Source: Ampelocalamus luodianensis (taxonomy: Eukaryota; Streptophyta; Magnoliopsida; Poales; Poaceae). From it: a DNA stretch of 64,000 bases. The stretch lies in contig CM070632.1 of assembly GCA_036346255.1 (NCBI GenBank), positions 24,383,408-24,447,407 on the forward strand, written 5' to 3'. Under the pieces are notes generated by a model. It saw nothing but the letters and a program-made list of their open reading frames with translations. It did no database searches and had not been told where the DNA came from. Below, piece after piece: positions 9,513-20,740 of this stretch. Position numbers and translations under genes: made by a program. Every line of letters begins with the position of its first letter. Position 1 is the stretch's first letter.

Positions 9513-10711
9513 GCAATTCATACATTTGATCATCTTGAACCCAGTTTTCAAAATACTTTGTTTCAAAGTATTGCATTCTACTTTAATTATTTATTTAAAT
9601 GTTTTGGGTGTAGTTATTATCCAAATTATTATCACACCTTGGCCTTGTATATCATATTTCGTTGTCACCCTAGATTGGTTTATTAGTTGGTAATAGTATA
9701 GAACCAACGTGGGTTGGTTAGATGCAAGTACAATTGCTTAGCCATGCTACGAGTCTCACATCTCATGTAAGTTACAAATATTCAATTTGACTAAGTGACT
9801 ACGGAACTTTGTGTAAAACTGTGTGCTATGTGTTATTACTTCGTGATAGCATGTGTTGCACTAAAACCAACTGGGTGGTAAAGGATTTAGACTGAGGCAA
9901 GTGGTGGATACTTTGTGATATGGTGGACTTTGTGAATAGGAATGATAATCTTTGTGATCTAGTTAGAACATGGAAGTCTTGCTTTGGTCAATTAAGGACT
10001 TAACTTTGTGCGCCATTGAATTGAGCTTTACTGTACGACCACATGCCTGGTATGGGACGGGCCTAACTTAGTAAGTTATGGATTCTCGGCATTGATGTTT
10101 AGGTGGATAGGTTAGGCTTTGTGACAGGGTGGAGGTGTGACTACTTGGTGGTTGCATCGCGGGACGGTTCGCCGCATCCCTATCCAGCGGTGTGTGTTAT
10201 ACTAGTTCTTTGTGAGCTGGTCTAGCGGGAAAGCACATCGGGAATGTCAATGTTCGAGATGAAGTTTCCGAACTGTTTTGTTATGATTAGTGCTAGCTAC
10301 ACTAGTTGTATCTTGTGGGTAAAGTGTACAACCTCTGAAGAGTGTTAAATCAATCTATTCGAATAGCCGCGTCCGCGGTCATGGATATGCTCCGAGATTT
10401 CACACGAGGGGTAGTTTTCATAAAATGTTGAGATGGGAGCTATGTGATCTAAGTCATGTGGCTATGTGAAACAATCTGTATAGCTTTGTGTCTTTGTGAA
10501 AAGAATTGTTAAATTATTATCGTCTATTTGTTTCGAACTATGCTTTCAATCTGTTATTGTATTCAATTGCAAATTTTGCATTTATGCAAAAGATCCACAG
10601 AAGCCTTTTCTTTTAGAATAAGCCTGCATCTATAAATTGCATTCTGTGGTATGATTTATGAGTACGGTTGTGTACTCACGCTTGTTATAAAACTTGCGCC
10701 CAAACCTACAG

Positions 10712-10764
10712 AAGAGGAGGAGTCTACACCTGCTTTCAAGGAGGAGTTCGCCGAAGGTTGCTGA
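10712..10764 (+). other. Acidic terminal exon-like segment in LTR C
   Basis: Acceptor AAACCTACAG, then 53 nt in the phase left by the mini-exon: E-EEESTPAFKEEFAEGC and a TGA stop. It lies about 40 bp after GAGTACGGTTGTGTACTC. With the mini-exon, the spliced product would end in a strongly acidic tail. Confidence 0.55.
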
Positions 10765-11058
10765 TCGTTGAGGTCTGGATCCCAGTCGGTTGCCTGTGGT
10801 GAATTGATGGGATCTACGCTGAAGTTATTTCTGTTCCACTGCTATTTTATTCTCTGTTAGCCCTGCGTGGCTCAATAAGTATAAACTCGACCATAAGGTC
10901 AAAACCCTTATTTGTTATTCAAACTAATCATTTACTTTATTTATCGGTTGTGTGGATCGATATTCACCTGTGTTGATACTGTGTGCACTAGCGTGATCCT
11001 GGACTAGTGCATTATACGCAGAGGGTTCCAGAATCGTAATTTTGGGTCCCAACAGAGG

Positions 11059-11071
11059 TGGTATCAGAGCC
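11059..11071 (+). promoter_or_regulatory. Primer-binding site (tRNA-Met type), element C
   Basis: TGGTATCAGAGCC stands 4 bp after the LTR end. It is complementary to the 3' end of plant initiator tRNA-Met, the usual minus-strand primer of plant LTR retrotransposons. Confidence 0.9.
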
Positions 11072-11271
11072 ATACTAACTGTAGGTCTTGACCTTAGTTA
11101 GATTGGCCGTCTTTAGAGTGTCCAAATTATTTTCTAAAAGAAAAATTAACTTGCAAGATTAAGTGATTGCTTAACTCTCCTCATATCTCTCTCGACTTAA
11201 CTATGGCCATAATCTTTTCTCTCCCCGCTGTTTTTAAGTTGCTCTTACGCTCCCTTCGTCTGTCTTGACAG

Positions 11272-11868
11272 ATGCCTCATCTCCAGAGCTATGGTGAGTG
11301 CACAGGAGGATATGCCGCCGGGCTTTGGAAGTTGCTTCAGGTTCTTGGAGGCTTTGATCGTTCGTTGTACGTCGACAACAACTGGATTGTGAATGGACAA
11401 AACCGTAGAGTGATCTATCGCCTGACGATCTACGCCAGGAGGAACGACAAGACGAGCCAACCTTCGCACATCTCTGTGAGGAAGATCACTTGGCTGGAAG
11501 GCATCTAGGAGTCGTCACACTTGGCTATGCTGCGTATCTACAACATCTACGCACGGGAGTTCCAAGACACTGTCTTCCGTTACCACTCCAGAGCTGCAGC
11601 CGTAGATCTGCCAGCACGCTACCCGTCCACAGAAGAAGAGAACAACGCTACAGTCGTGCATCTCGCCCAGTTTGCAGCTGCTCAGGAGGAAGCATTGGAG
11701 AGGACTATCACAGAGCTGGATCATGTCTTTGAGGCGTTGCAGAGAGCTGAAGAGAAGGTCGCTACGCTGCAAGAGATTCTCTACGACCAGGATGACAAAG
11801 TAGAAGAAGACCCCGAGGAGGATCCCGAAGAAGATCCAGAGGAAGGCCCATTGGCGGAAGAAGCGTAG
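11272..11868 (+). pseudogene. Pre-gag ORF of element C (unknown role), one internal stop
   Basis: A single frame from ATG 11272 to TAG 11868, interrupted only by TAG at 11506-11508. The product would be about 198 residues: an N-terminal globular part (YRLTIYARRNDKTSQ), a middle with AMLRIYNIYAREFQDTVF, a predicted coiled coil (EALERTITELDHVFEALQ), and a repetitive acidic end with three EEDP units. It sits between the primer-binding site and gag. Similar proteins with a coiled coil after a small conserved domain are common upstream of gag in grass gypsy elements and are usually annotated as hypothetical proteins; their role is not known to me. It is not gag, because the zinc knuckle and capsid-like part lie further downstream. 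Confidence 0.65.
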
Positions 11869-12273
11869 AGCCGTAAGAGCCGATTGAGCCGGTTGCAGGA
11901 ACGCTGTTCTGCTGCACGATTGTGGCATCGGGATCAATTTGCCAAGATGCGGCTCACTTCGAAGTCTCTGATCGTCGAGGCGCGCCGCGGTTGTGGAGGC
12001 TTTCTCGAGTAGTTGTTTTAGCTTCAGTTTTTCAAGCTTAGCCAGTTTCAGCATAGTAAGTCGCCCTTTAGGCGGTAGTTTTGTGTGCTTAGGTCGTTGT
12101 TTCTTTTGTGTGCGAGTATGAGCTTTAAAGGCCATTAGGCATTTGTTGCAGCCATGCTAAGACCTTAATTAATAAAGGTTTTTCGTTGAGTTTCTTGAGC
12201 TGTGTTTTGTTAGGTTTAACCTACCCCCTGCCTAGTTCTTAACTTATCTTGTGCTTGCTACCTCGTCTAACCC

Positions 12274-13500
12274 ATGGAGCTTCGCCAGATGGTTCAAACT
12301 TGTCAGACTGCTGCAAATGGTTCCGGTACCCCACCACCGAGAAGCATTGAGCAACCAGCCGCAGGAGCATTCCGCCACAAGCACCCCCGATTGACTTGCA
12401 AAACTTTGGAGCTTTCATGGTAGCCCAAACTCAGCTGATGAATACCATGATGACTCAGATGCAAGCCATGAACAATCAGAACAATAACAATAATTAACAG
12501 CATAGAGCCCCAGCTGCTCATGGTCACCATGGACCATCTAAACTTGCGGAGTTTATGAGGACCCGTCCACCAACGTTCTCCGGACATGTCTCCCCAGTGG
12601 AAGCAGATGATTGGCTTCGGGTTATTGATAGAAAGCTGCTGATCACCCAGTGCAACGATCGTGAGAAGGTTTTGTATGCTACTCATCAGATGGAGGGTAT
12701 AGTTGCCGAATGGTGGGAGAACTTCTGTGCCGCCCATGAGACGCCACAGGATATCACCTGGGAGGAATTTTCTGCAGCATTTCCCAGTATCATGTACCAG
12801 AAGGTATTATTGATCTGAAGAAGGATGAGTTCCGCGCTCTCAAGCAAGGAGCTATGTCAGTGTCTGACTATCTCAACAAGTTTTCCCAGCTAGCTCGCTA
12901 TGCAGCAGAGGATGTAGCCACAAACAAGGCTCGCTAGAGTCACTTTTTGAAGGGGCTAAACACTAGACTGCAAGTCAGTCTACTTGCCCATACTTTCCCT
13001 GATTTCAAGAGCTGGTCAACAAAGCCTTTGTTCTAGAGGACAAACACAAGGAACTGGAGGACAACCGCAAACGCCGGATAGCTCAGCAAGGAAGTCATCA
13101 ATCACAGCAGAGGGCAAGAACAGTTCCATCGTAGTTCAACTGGTTTCCACCCCAGACTTCATTGAGCACTGCACCAACTTCAAGCACCCATCCGGTGCCC
13201 GAACTTCCGCAACCCCGCACTGTCAACCCCAACTGGAAGCAATCAGCAAGCGGACCAAGAGTGCATTACGCTGTCGTCGACTAGGACATTTTGCCAACCA
13301 GTGTCTACAGAAGGGAGCAATCACTCCAGTACGCTTCAACCTTGGAGCTACGCCATCCAAGACACCAGCGCTAGGCATCAACCAATGAGCTTCACAAGTT
13401 GCCGGTCAAGCCGGAGGAGCACCACAGTCGGTGATCAGAGGCCGTGTCAACCACGTCACTCTGGAAGGAGCCTAGAAAGCACCGGACGTCGTACTGGGTA
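12274..13500 (+). pseudogene. gag of element C (broken)
   Basis: Likely start ATGGAGCTTCGCCAGATGG at 12274. The capsid-like part is clear at 12555-12800: RTRPPTFSGHVSPVEADDWL, LLITQCNDREKVLYATHQM, EGIVAEWWENF, and ITWEEFSAAFPSIMYQ. It continues after a frameshift as DEFRALKQGAMSVSDYLNKF. A single zinc knuckle is recognisable near 13270-13310 (CRRLGHFANQC). At least four stops or frameshifts occur (for example TAA at about 12494 and TAG at about 12936). Gag would form the virus-like particle in the cytoplasm. Confidence 0.8.
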
Positions 13501-13528
13501 AGTTTCGTTAACTCGATACTGCATCGCT

Positions 13529-14577
13529 TTGTTTGATTCTGGAGCTTCGCATTCGTTTGTTTCTGGAACTTTTGCAACCAAGAATAAACTGGAAGTTGTT
13601 CATCTTAAGCATACTATGTTAGTCCAGTCGCCTGGAGCAGAGCTAAGCACTAGGGTGGGATGTTTAGGAGCTAAGTTACTCATAGCTGGAGTTGAGTTTC
13701 TAGCCAACCTAATTGTTCTAGACACCCAGACCTTAGATGTCATTCTTGGCATGGATTGGTTATCCAAGCACAAAGCCGTGCTAGATTGTGGCCGAAGAGC
13801 CGTAACAATCGAGGATACCAAGGGGAACAAGGTGGAATTTCTAGCCACCTCGGTTCGTGATGGACATCTGTTAGTGAACAGCCTGAAGACCCTTTCCTTG
13901 GAAGAAGTACCAGTCGTCAGTGAGCACCCAGATGTGTTTTCGGAAGAATTACCAGGAATGCCACCGGATCGTGACATTGAGTTTGTCATCGACTTAGTGC
14001 CAGGGACAGCACCAATTTCAAAGAGACCTTATCGGATGTCGCCGATGAATTGGTAGAGATGAAGAAGCAGATAGAAGAACTTCTTGAGAAAGGTTTCGTG
14101 AGACCTAGTTCGTCGCCTTGGGGAGCACCTCTGTTGTTTGTCAAGAAGAAAGATGGAAGTATGAGAATGTGTATTGATTACCATTCCCTCAACGAAGTCA
14201 CCATCAAGAACAAGTACCCTCTACCCCGGATAGATGATCTGTTTGATCAGATGAAAGGAGCCGGAGTGTTCTCAAAGATCGACATGCGATCAGGTTACCA
14301 CCAGCTAAAGATTTGCCCTAAGGATATACCGAAGACCGCTTTCTCAACGCGGTATGGACATTATGAGTTCTTAGTCATGTCCTTTGGTCTGACTAATGCC
14401 CCTGCATACTTCATGAACATGATGAATAAAGTATTCATGGAATATTTGGACAAGTTTGTAGTCGTGTTCATTGATGATATTTTGGTTTACTCCAAGACGG
14501 AGGAAGAACATGTTGAACATTTAAGGATAGTCTTGAAAAAAACTCAGAGAGCATCAGTTGTATGCCAAGTTCAGTAA
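13529..14577 (+). pseudogene. Protease and reverse transcriptase of element C
   Basis: The aspartic protease motif FDSGASHSFVSGTF is at the start; ILGMDWLSKHKAVLDCG follows about 70 residues later. The RT begins FVRPSSSPWGAPLLFVKKKD, then SMRMCIDYHSLNEVTIKN, KYPLPRIDDLFDQMKGAG, STRYGHYEFLVMSFGLTNAP, and the catalytic VVFIDDILVYSK near 14465-14500. A stop plus frameshift at 14050-14056 separates protease and RT. The RT palm residues look intact locally, and the block ends in another frameshift near 14560. Confidence 0.9.
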
Positions 14578-15379
14578 GTGTGATTTCTGGAAGAAGGAAG
14601 TTGATTTCCTTGGTCACGTGATGACAGCCGAGGGAGTAGCAGTTGACCCCGGTAAAGTTAAGGCAGTATTACATTGGGAGCAGCCCAAGACTGTAACTCA
14701 GATTCGTAGTTTCTTGGGAATGGCATGTTATTACCGCCGTTTCATCGAAGGATTCTCATCGATTGTCAAGCCTCTAACGCAATTATTGAAGAAGGAGAAA
14801 AAGTTCACTTGAACTCCAGCCTGTGAAGAAAGTTTTCAAGAATTGAAGAAGCGGTTGACTTCAGCCCCAGTGCTAATTTTGCCAGATGTTCACAAGGATT
14901 TTGATATTTATTGTGATGCTTCGCGTCGAGGATTAGGATGTGTCCTGATGTAAGAAGGAAGAGCTGTTGCGTATGCGTCAAGGCAATTAAGACCTTACGA
15001 GGAGAATTACCCTACTCATGATCTGGAATTAGCTGCCGTAGTGCATGCTCTAAAGATTTGGCGTCACTACCTCATCGGTAATCGTTGTGAAGTCTACACA
15101 GATCATAAGAGCCTGAAGTACATCTTCACCCTGTCAGATTTGAACATGAGACAGAGGAGATGGTTAGAGTTGATCAAGGATTATAATCTTGGAATCCACT
15201 ACCATCCCGGAAAAGCCAATGTAGTTGCAGATGCTTTGAGTCGTAAGAGTTACTGCAATGCTTTGGAAGTGGAAGAGTTTTGTTCAGAACTTCAAGACGA
15301 ATTTCAGAAGCTAAGGCTAGAAGTTTTGTCCGAAGGGTTCGTTGCCAATTTGGAAGTACAGTCTACCCTGGAGAAGTAG
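14558..15379 (+). pseudogene. RT thumb and RNase H of element C
   Basis: KFSKCDFWKKEVDFLGHVM and QIRSFLGMACYYRRFIEGF are the RT thumb; YCDASRRGLGCVLM, RQLRPYEENYPTHDLELAAV, YTDHKSLKYIF and HPGKANVVADALSRK are RNase H. In-frame stops: TGA at 14810 (in place of Trp), TAA at about 14950 and TAG at 15377. No gross rearrangement. Confidence 0.9.
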
Positions 15380-16758
15380 ATCCATGAAGCGCAACCAAAG
15401 GATTCCGTGTTGTCAGACATCAAGGTCAAAATGGCGGAAGGAAAATTCAAAGATTTCACCAAGGATGATCAAGACATACTCTGGATTAATGGACGTATCT
15501 GTGTACCAGATATCGATGGTTTAAGACAGCTAATCTTAAAGGAAGCCCATGACTCAAGGTATTCGATTCACCCTGGAAGTACCAAGATGTACCAGGATGT
15601 TAAGAATAAATTTTGGTGGCCAAATTTGAAGCGAGAAGTCGCAGAGTTCGTTGCCTTGTGCGACGTTTATTAGAAAGTAAAAGCAGAACACCAGAGACCA
15701 GCAGGTTTGTTGCAACCGCTGAAGATTCCAGAGTGGAAGTGGGAAGATATCGAATGGATTTCATTACCGGCTTACCCAAGACCCAATCGGGTTACAATTC
15801 TATCTGGGTAATAGTCGATCGTTTGACCAAGGTTGCCCATTTCCTGCCAGTCAAAACCACGTACTCAGGAGATCGCCTTGCGGAGTTATACATGGCCAGA
15901 ATTGTCAGCTTGCACGGTGTGCCCAAGAAGATAGTATCAGATCGAGGATCTCAGTTCACCTCTCGTTTCTGGCAAAGTTTGCATGAAGCATTGGGTACCC
16001 ATCTGAATTTCAGTACTACGTGTAACCCATAGACAGATGGACAGAAGGAAAGAGTTAATCAGATATTGGAGGATATGCTGAGAGCTTGTGCTCTAGCTAA
16101 TGCTGCCCGTTGGGCTAAAAGTTTACCGTATGCAGAATTCTCATACAACAACAGTTATCAAGCTAGTTTGCAAATGTCACCATTTGAAGCTTTGTATGGC
16201 CGTGCCTGCCGAACCCCGTTGAATTGGTCAGAAACAGCTGAACGTTTAGTATTCGGTCCAAACATCATCCAAGAAGTAGAAGAGCAAGTGGCCATGATAA
16301 GAGAAAGATTGAAGATAGCTCAGTCCAGGCAGAAGAGCTATGCTGATAATCATCGTCGTGATCTCAGTTTTGAACCCGAGGATTTCGTCTATCTTCGAGT
16401 TACCCCGCTCAGAGGTGTAAAAAGGTTTCATGCCAAAGGGAAGCTTGCCCCTAGGTATGTTGGTCCATTCAAGATTTTGGAACTCCGGGGAGAAGTTGCT
16501 TATCAGTTGGAGCTACCGCAGTCGTTAGCAAGAGTGCATGATGTCTTTCATGTCTCGCAGTTGAAGAAGTGTCTTCGTGTGCCAGAAGAGCAAGCCTCGC
16601 TGGAATCGATTGACTTGAAGGAGGATCTCACCTACAAGGAGCAGCTAGTTAAGATTTTGGATGTCGCAGAGCACCACACCAGAAGCAATACTGTTCGTTT
16701 TTGCAAGGTTCAGTGGAGCAACCACTCGGAAGCAGAAGCTACCAATATGTTAATTTGA
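15380..16758 (+). pseudogene. Integrase and truncated chromodomain of element C
   Basis: Zinc region (H..H..C..C, DSRYSIHPGSTKMYQDVKN and FVALCDVY, where the expected CQ is followed by TAG at 15671), then the catalytic core with MDFITGLPKTQSGYNSIW, KIVSDRGSQFTSRFWQSLHE, a TAG in the HPQTDGQ motif at about 16030, and YAEFSYNNSYQASLQMSPF. The C-terminal part RRDLSFEPEDFVYLRVTPLR leads to HDVFHVSQLKKCL and the chromodomain start KILDVAEHHTRSNTVRFCKV. The chromodomain breaks off after HSEAEAT, where EEEATWE-like sequence is expected. The chromodomain normally binds histone marks and directs insertion to heterochromatin. Confidence 0.9.
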
Positions 16759-19700
16759 TCCCTTTTTATAGCATTGAATGCAAACATTGAAATATCTGGT
16801 AAAGATAAAGCTTGCAATGCAGTTTGAAATTTACTTAATTTTACTTAATATTTAAAATTGAGCGTTGGTTAGTGGTAAAAAGAAGCTAACAAAGGATGAC
16901 CGAAATTTGGGTAATGTTGAATGGTATTTGGATTTAAAGTAAATTTCAGCAATGAGTACTATTGATTAACTTAAAATGGATTATGGCGGCATAAAAATTT
17001 GGGTGAGTTAAAATGTAAAGGTCCTTAATTGGAAAATTGTAAATTTCAACTGCATTAAGTAATTAATTTAAGATAGGCTCTCGGCATTGGCAACTTGGGC
17101 AGGTTGTACTCACTTACCAATTTGCCGGGATGGATGTAGTTTTAACATCACTAGTGAAGGGCTAGCCGAGTAAGGTTATTGCTCAGACGCTTACATATTT
17201 TTAAATTTTCAAGTTGCTACCAGATGAATTGGGTAAATTGGTATAATTAGGTATATTAAAGCTTTGTTGCATCAATATCCTATCATTTTTTGGAACACAC
17301 AATGAGTCATTTTGTAATGGTACTTCCAATTAGAAAATTTTTGATCGCGAGGTGTTGATGTTATTTACGTTTATCACTGTTTCGGTTTTAATTTGTTTGA
17401 TTAATACCTGGTTTGAATTCATTTTTTAAAATTGCTTAAGAATTGTAATTTATTTTTTAACTTAACCTTTAAATTTGCAATTCAGTTGAAAAATTTTAAT
17501 CTTAATTGAGGAGGTTACTTGATTCCATTTATTTCCCCAAGTTGTGGTCGGTCCATGCTTTGAAGGGAAGGTTGGGATTCATCCTTTTCTTTAATTCTTG
17601 TTTTTGAATGTTTGAGTCTTTAATTTAATTCGGAGGATTAAAACTAAAGAACTTTAAGGTTTAATTTTTTAAGGCATAGTTGTTAAGCAATAAAATTAAC
17701 TAAACTTCTAATTCTGAAAAGCAACTGTTATTGGATTGCAATGAAGGAATTTGATTTTGGGTACCCTTTAACTGACCATCGTAAAAAACAAAGAAAATGG
17801 AAGGTTCCAACTAATAAGGTTGGGCAAAAGGAACAAAATTTCTCTATCTTTAAAAACAATTGATGGTTTGATCTTATTAGTTGCAACACAAAGAACAAAG
17901 AAAGGATTTCTCACCTGATGCAAGAACTTTACAACTAGAAGAAAAGGGTGATTTAGAATCTTATCAAAAGTATAACATTTGGATCTTTGACTACGGGTAT
18001 CCTACACCAAAAAATAACAAAGGTTTAGAAACAACTATTGGTTGATCTGAATTAAGTTAATTCCACAGTTTTGGAAACATAAACAACTGAAATGGCAAGA
18101 GATGCTAAAAATGGGTTTGATATTTTGGGAAAATGACAATGGCACAAGTCCATGAAACCTTAAAGGCCATGCAAAAAAAAGCACAGGTAATTTATTATCC
18201 CGGCCCTGTTTAACTTATTAATTAATTGATGGAGTGATTCACATCCTTGATGGTCACCTTCAAGAAGGAACCCTAGTTCCTTTCTTCCATTAAATTACCC
18301 CTAAACTTATGCATTCATTTCCCTTTGCCTTTTGGCCTTGCTTCTTTTTTTTTCACTTTCCAAATGTATTCTTTTGCTTAGGCCGATAAGGTCCAGAAGG
18401 TTTTTAAGGGTTCCCAATCATCCTCTCTTCAATTGGGCTCCCAGGGTCTAATTAACGGTTGGCTTTTCCATTAAATGTGAATGGAAGTCAATCACAATCT
18501 TAAACCTAACCGGGTCATCTTTTTATGGTTCTAGCTAATGAAAATTTCTTAATCTAAATTTTAATATTGTTAAATAATGGTTAAACTTCCAAAACCCAAA
18601 GAACTTATAGCCAATGCAGGTTTTTAGGTCAACATGGGTAAATTTCACAGATTTACATTGCTTCAACAACCATCAGTGAATTTAAAAAATTGGAGCTCCA
18701 TTCTATAATGAAAATATGAAATTGATCACCAGTTTAAATTTAAAGGTCAAATTTTTATATTCCCAAAAATTTAAATTTAATTGTTATTTATTAATTGAAA
18801 TTTAGTTGGTTTTGTGAAAAAATGCCTTTCCTATTTGCCAACCAAATTGACAGTCCCGGTTGGACCAATGAAGTCCAAAATTATTGGGACAAATAATCCC
18901 ATGTGGATCAAAATGTGGGTCAAACTATCGAATACTCTTTATCAAACTCCACATTTCAAAAAATTTTATATCAATTCGGCGAAATTTCACTCTTGCTCAC
19001 CCCCCCCAACCCTCACATAACACATTTTCCTTCCATTCTCCATTGCCTTTGTTCCAAACCCTCAAATAAAATTATTCGACAATTTCCTTCTTACAAATAT
19101 TTTCTACAATTAAAATTTTCCTTTCTTCCCTTTTGCGCTTACCTTTGCTATACCCCTTTAGTCCTATCCTTCAATTATTTTTATGACTGGTTAATTCCAA
19201 ATAATAGTCTTTCCCAAGACCAAGCAAAGCATACAACCAATCATGAATGGTTGAATTCCATGGTTTGGAAAATAATCGAATATTGAACCTAAGTTAAAAT
19301 TGGAATTTAAATTTAAAATTGTTAAATATAAGTGTTGGCCTTAACATGATGACAGTTCCAACTGGATGTTGCGGGTGCCAGAACTATTTGGAAGTGGATT
19401 ATTAAGGGTTGATGAATTGATGAATTTGGACAACGAGGTTTTGATTTACACCAGTTGAGGGATTGGTTAGCATGTTATAATTTCATAAGAGGCGGGCGTC
19501 CTGCAAGTCACAATTCTTATGGTTGGATGCTAAGGGTTGGTGGATGGGTGAAGTCCTAGGACAATTGACAGTTTGGGCAACCAATCAATGGAAGTGAGAT
19601 TACAGTCAAGACTGGTATTTAAGGGCTGAGGGCGCCAAGGTGTTTGGAGGTAGGGAACCAAGGATTAGGACCAGACCGATTGCAAGTTGAGTGGGCCCTA

Positions 19701-20740
19701 GCTTTTGGCCTTTTCAAAAACATAAGGCATTGTGATTTCCTAAGTTAAATGGTTGGTTACCCTAAGTGATAGAATGGATAAGGAAAAATTGCCTTCTATC
19801 CCTGTCCAAATTAACCGATTTTTTTAGATGACATTTGCCTTTCGGATTTAGCCTTAGAATGGGTATTCCACATTAAGGTTAAGGAATGGGAGATTGTTTA
19901 TTGCATTGGTTCTACCCAATTGGAGCAAACCATAGTACACGGCAAGATATCTGGGCAATACAAGAGTACAAATTAAAGGCAACAATACTCATCAGGTGTA
20001 AATTACGATTCCAACTTGGCGGCAGAACTCTCAGTCCAAAGCCACGAAAGTTGGGAATAAGAATCAAATTTGGCATGATCGAGTCTTGGTATAATAGTTA
20101 AAGCTAAATTTCAGGATTGTTGAAAAGTGCTCAAACTGTTTGTCACTGCTTGCTTAACTCAAATCTAGAGTTTGATGCCTCTACAAGTTGATTTGTATCC
20201 GGTTTACTATCCTAAGGTCTTGCTTAGGTTAGGCTAAGGTTCGGATTTGCCAAAAATTGAAGCAAAGGTGTTCGAGGGTGGTCTATACTTGATTGCCAGA
20301 TGGATTGCCGAAAATTCAGTAGTCCGAGAAGAAGAAAAAAAGAACCGAAGGTGATTATGCAAAAGCGGAAAGTTGGCAAGGAAGAAGCTTCTTCCACATT
20401 CAAGACGACAACTAAGAGCCGACAGGAGCCCCGATGTGTGAGGAGAAAAGCTGATTTAAGACTTCATGGCTCTGGCTACAATTTTAACTGGCAAGGTACC
20501 ATGGGTGGGTAGGCTCACTGGATGTTTACAGAATTCATGCCAAAGATTGAGGATGTGTTATTTGGGGGTAGAGAAAAGTTAGATGTATTTTGTTTATGGA
20601 TTTGCCTTGAATTGTCTAATGTTTTGCTTTGTATGGAATTTTTAAGGAGCTTCATTGGTGATTTAGAAAAGCTTTGGATGTTCACTTCCTTGCATAATGT
20701 GAATTTTGTATTTATTTTGGGGATTGAAATTGGCTTTTGT
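16759..20740. other. AT-rich block without recognisable genes
   Basis: About 4 kb, AT-rich and visibly poor in CG dinucleotides, with runs such as TTTAAATTTAAA. No protein motif, LTR end, splice-supported gene or RNA gene was found. A short basic open frame at 20300-20512 has no recognisable motif. It begins exactly where the chromodomain of element C is cut and ends where a MULE zinc-knuckle relic starts. The block at 54899-59320 has the same texture. It may be an old, heavily mutated transposon; I cannot say which. Confidence 0.6.

Larger units (their letters stand above)
7797..11054 (+). repeat. 5' LTR of element C (3258 bp)
   Basis: It starts TGTAACATCCCAATTTTC and ends GGGTCCCAACA, with the primer-binding site 5 bp downstream. 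It contains a GC-rich promoter region (8100-9050), the TATA-like box at 8517, the conserved block CTCATAACTTTTGCATCC (about 9281), the mini-exon at 9438-9512 and the acidic segment at 10712-10764 after a GAGTAC...GTACTC palindrome. The short GC-rich open frames at 8339-9103 are composition effects. The AT-rich remainder (9520-10700) has no other feature. Confidence 0.88.
7797..16758 (+). mobile_element. Tekay/Del-like chromovirus (element C), 3'-truncated
   Basis: Order: 5' LTR (7797-11054), tRNA-Met-type primer-binding site, a pre-gag ORF, gag, protease, RT, RNase H, integrase and chromodomain, all on the plus strand. The chromodomain stops in the middle (after SNHSEAEAT) at about 16745, where unrelated AT-rich sequence begins; no 3' LTR follows. 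Many in-frame stops are TGG, CAG or CAA turned into TAG, TGA or TAA, consistent with cytosine deamination of methylated DNA. This copy cannot be active. Confidence 0.92.

Noticed and set aside
11030..11080. tRNA gene suggested by TGGTATCAGAGCC
   Set aside because: Only the 13-bp primer-binding complement is present, with no cloverleaf; the same motif recurs beside every 5' LTR in the window.
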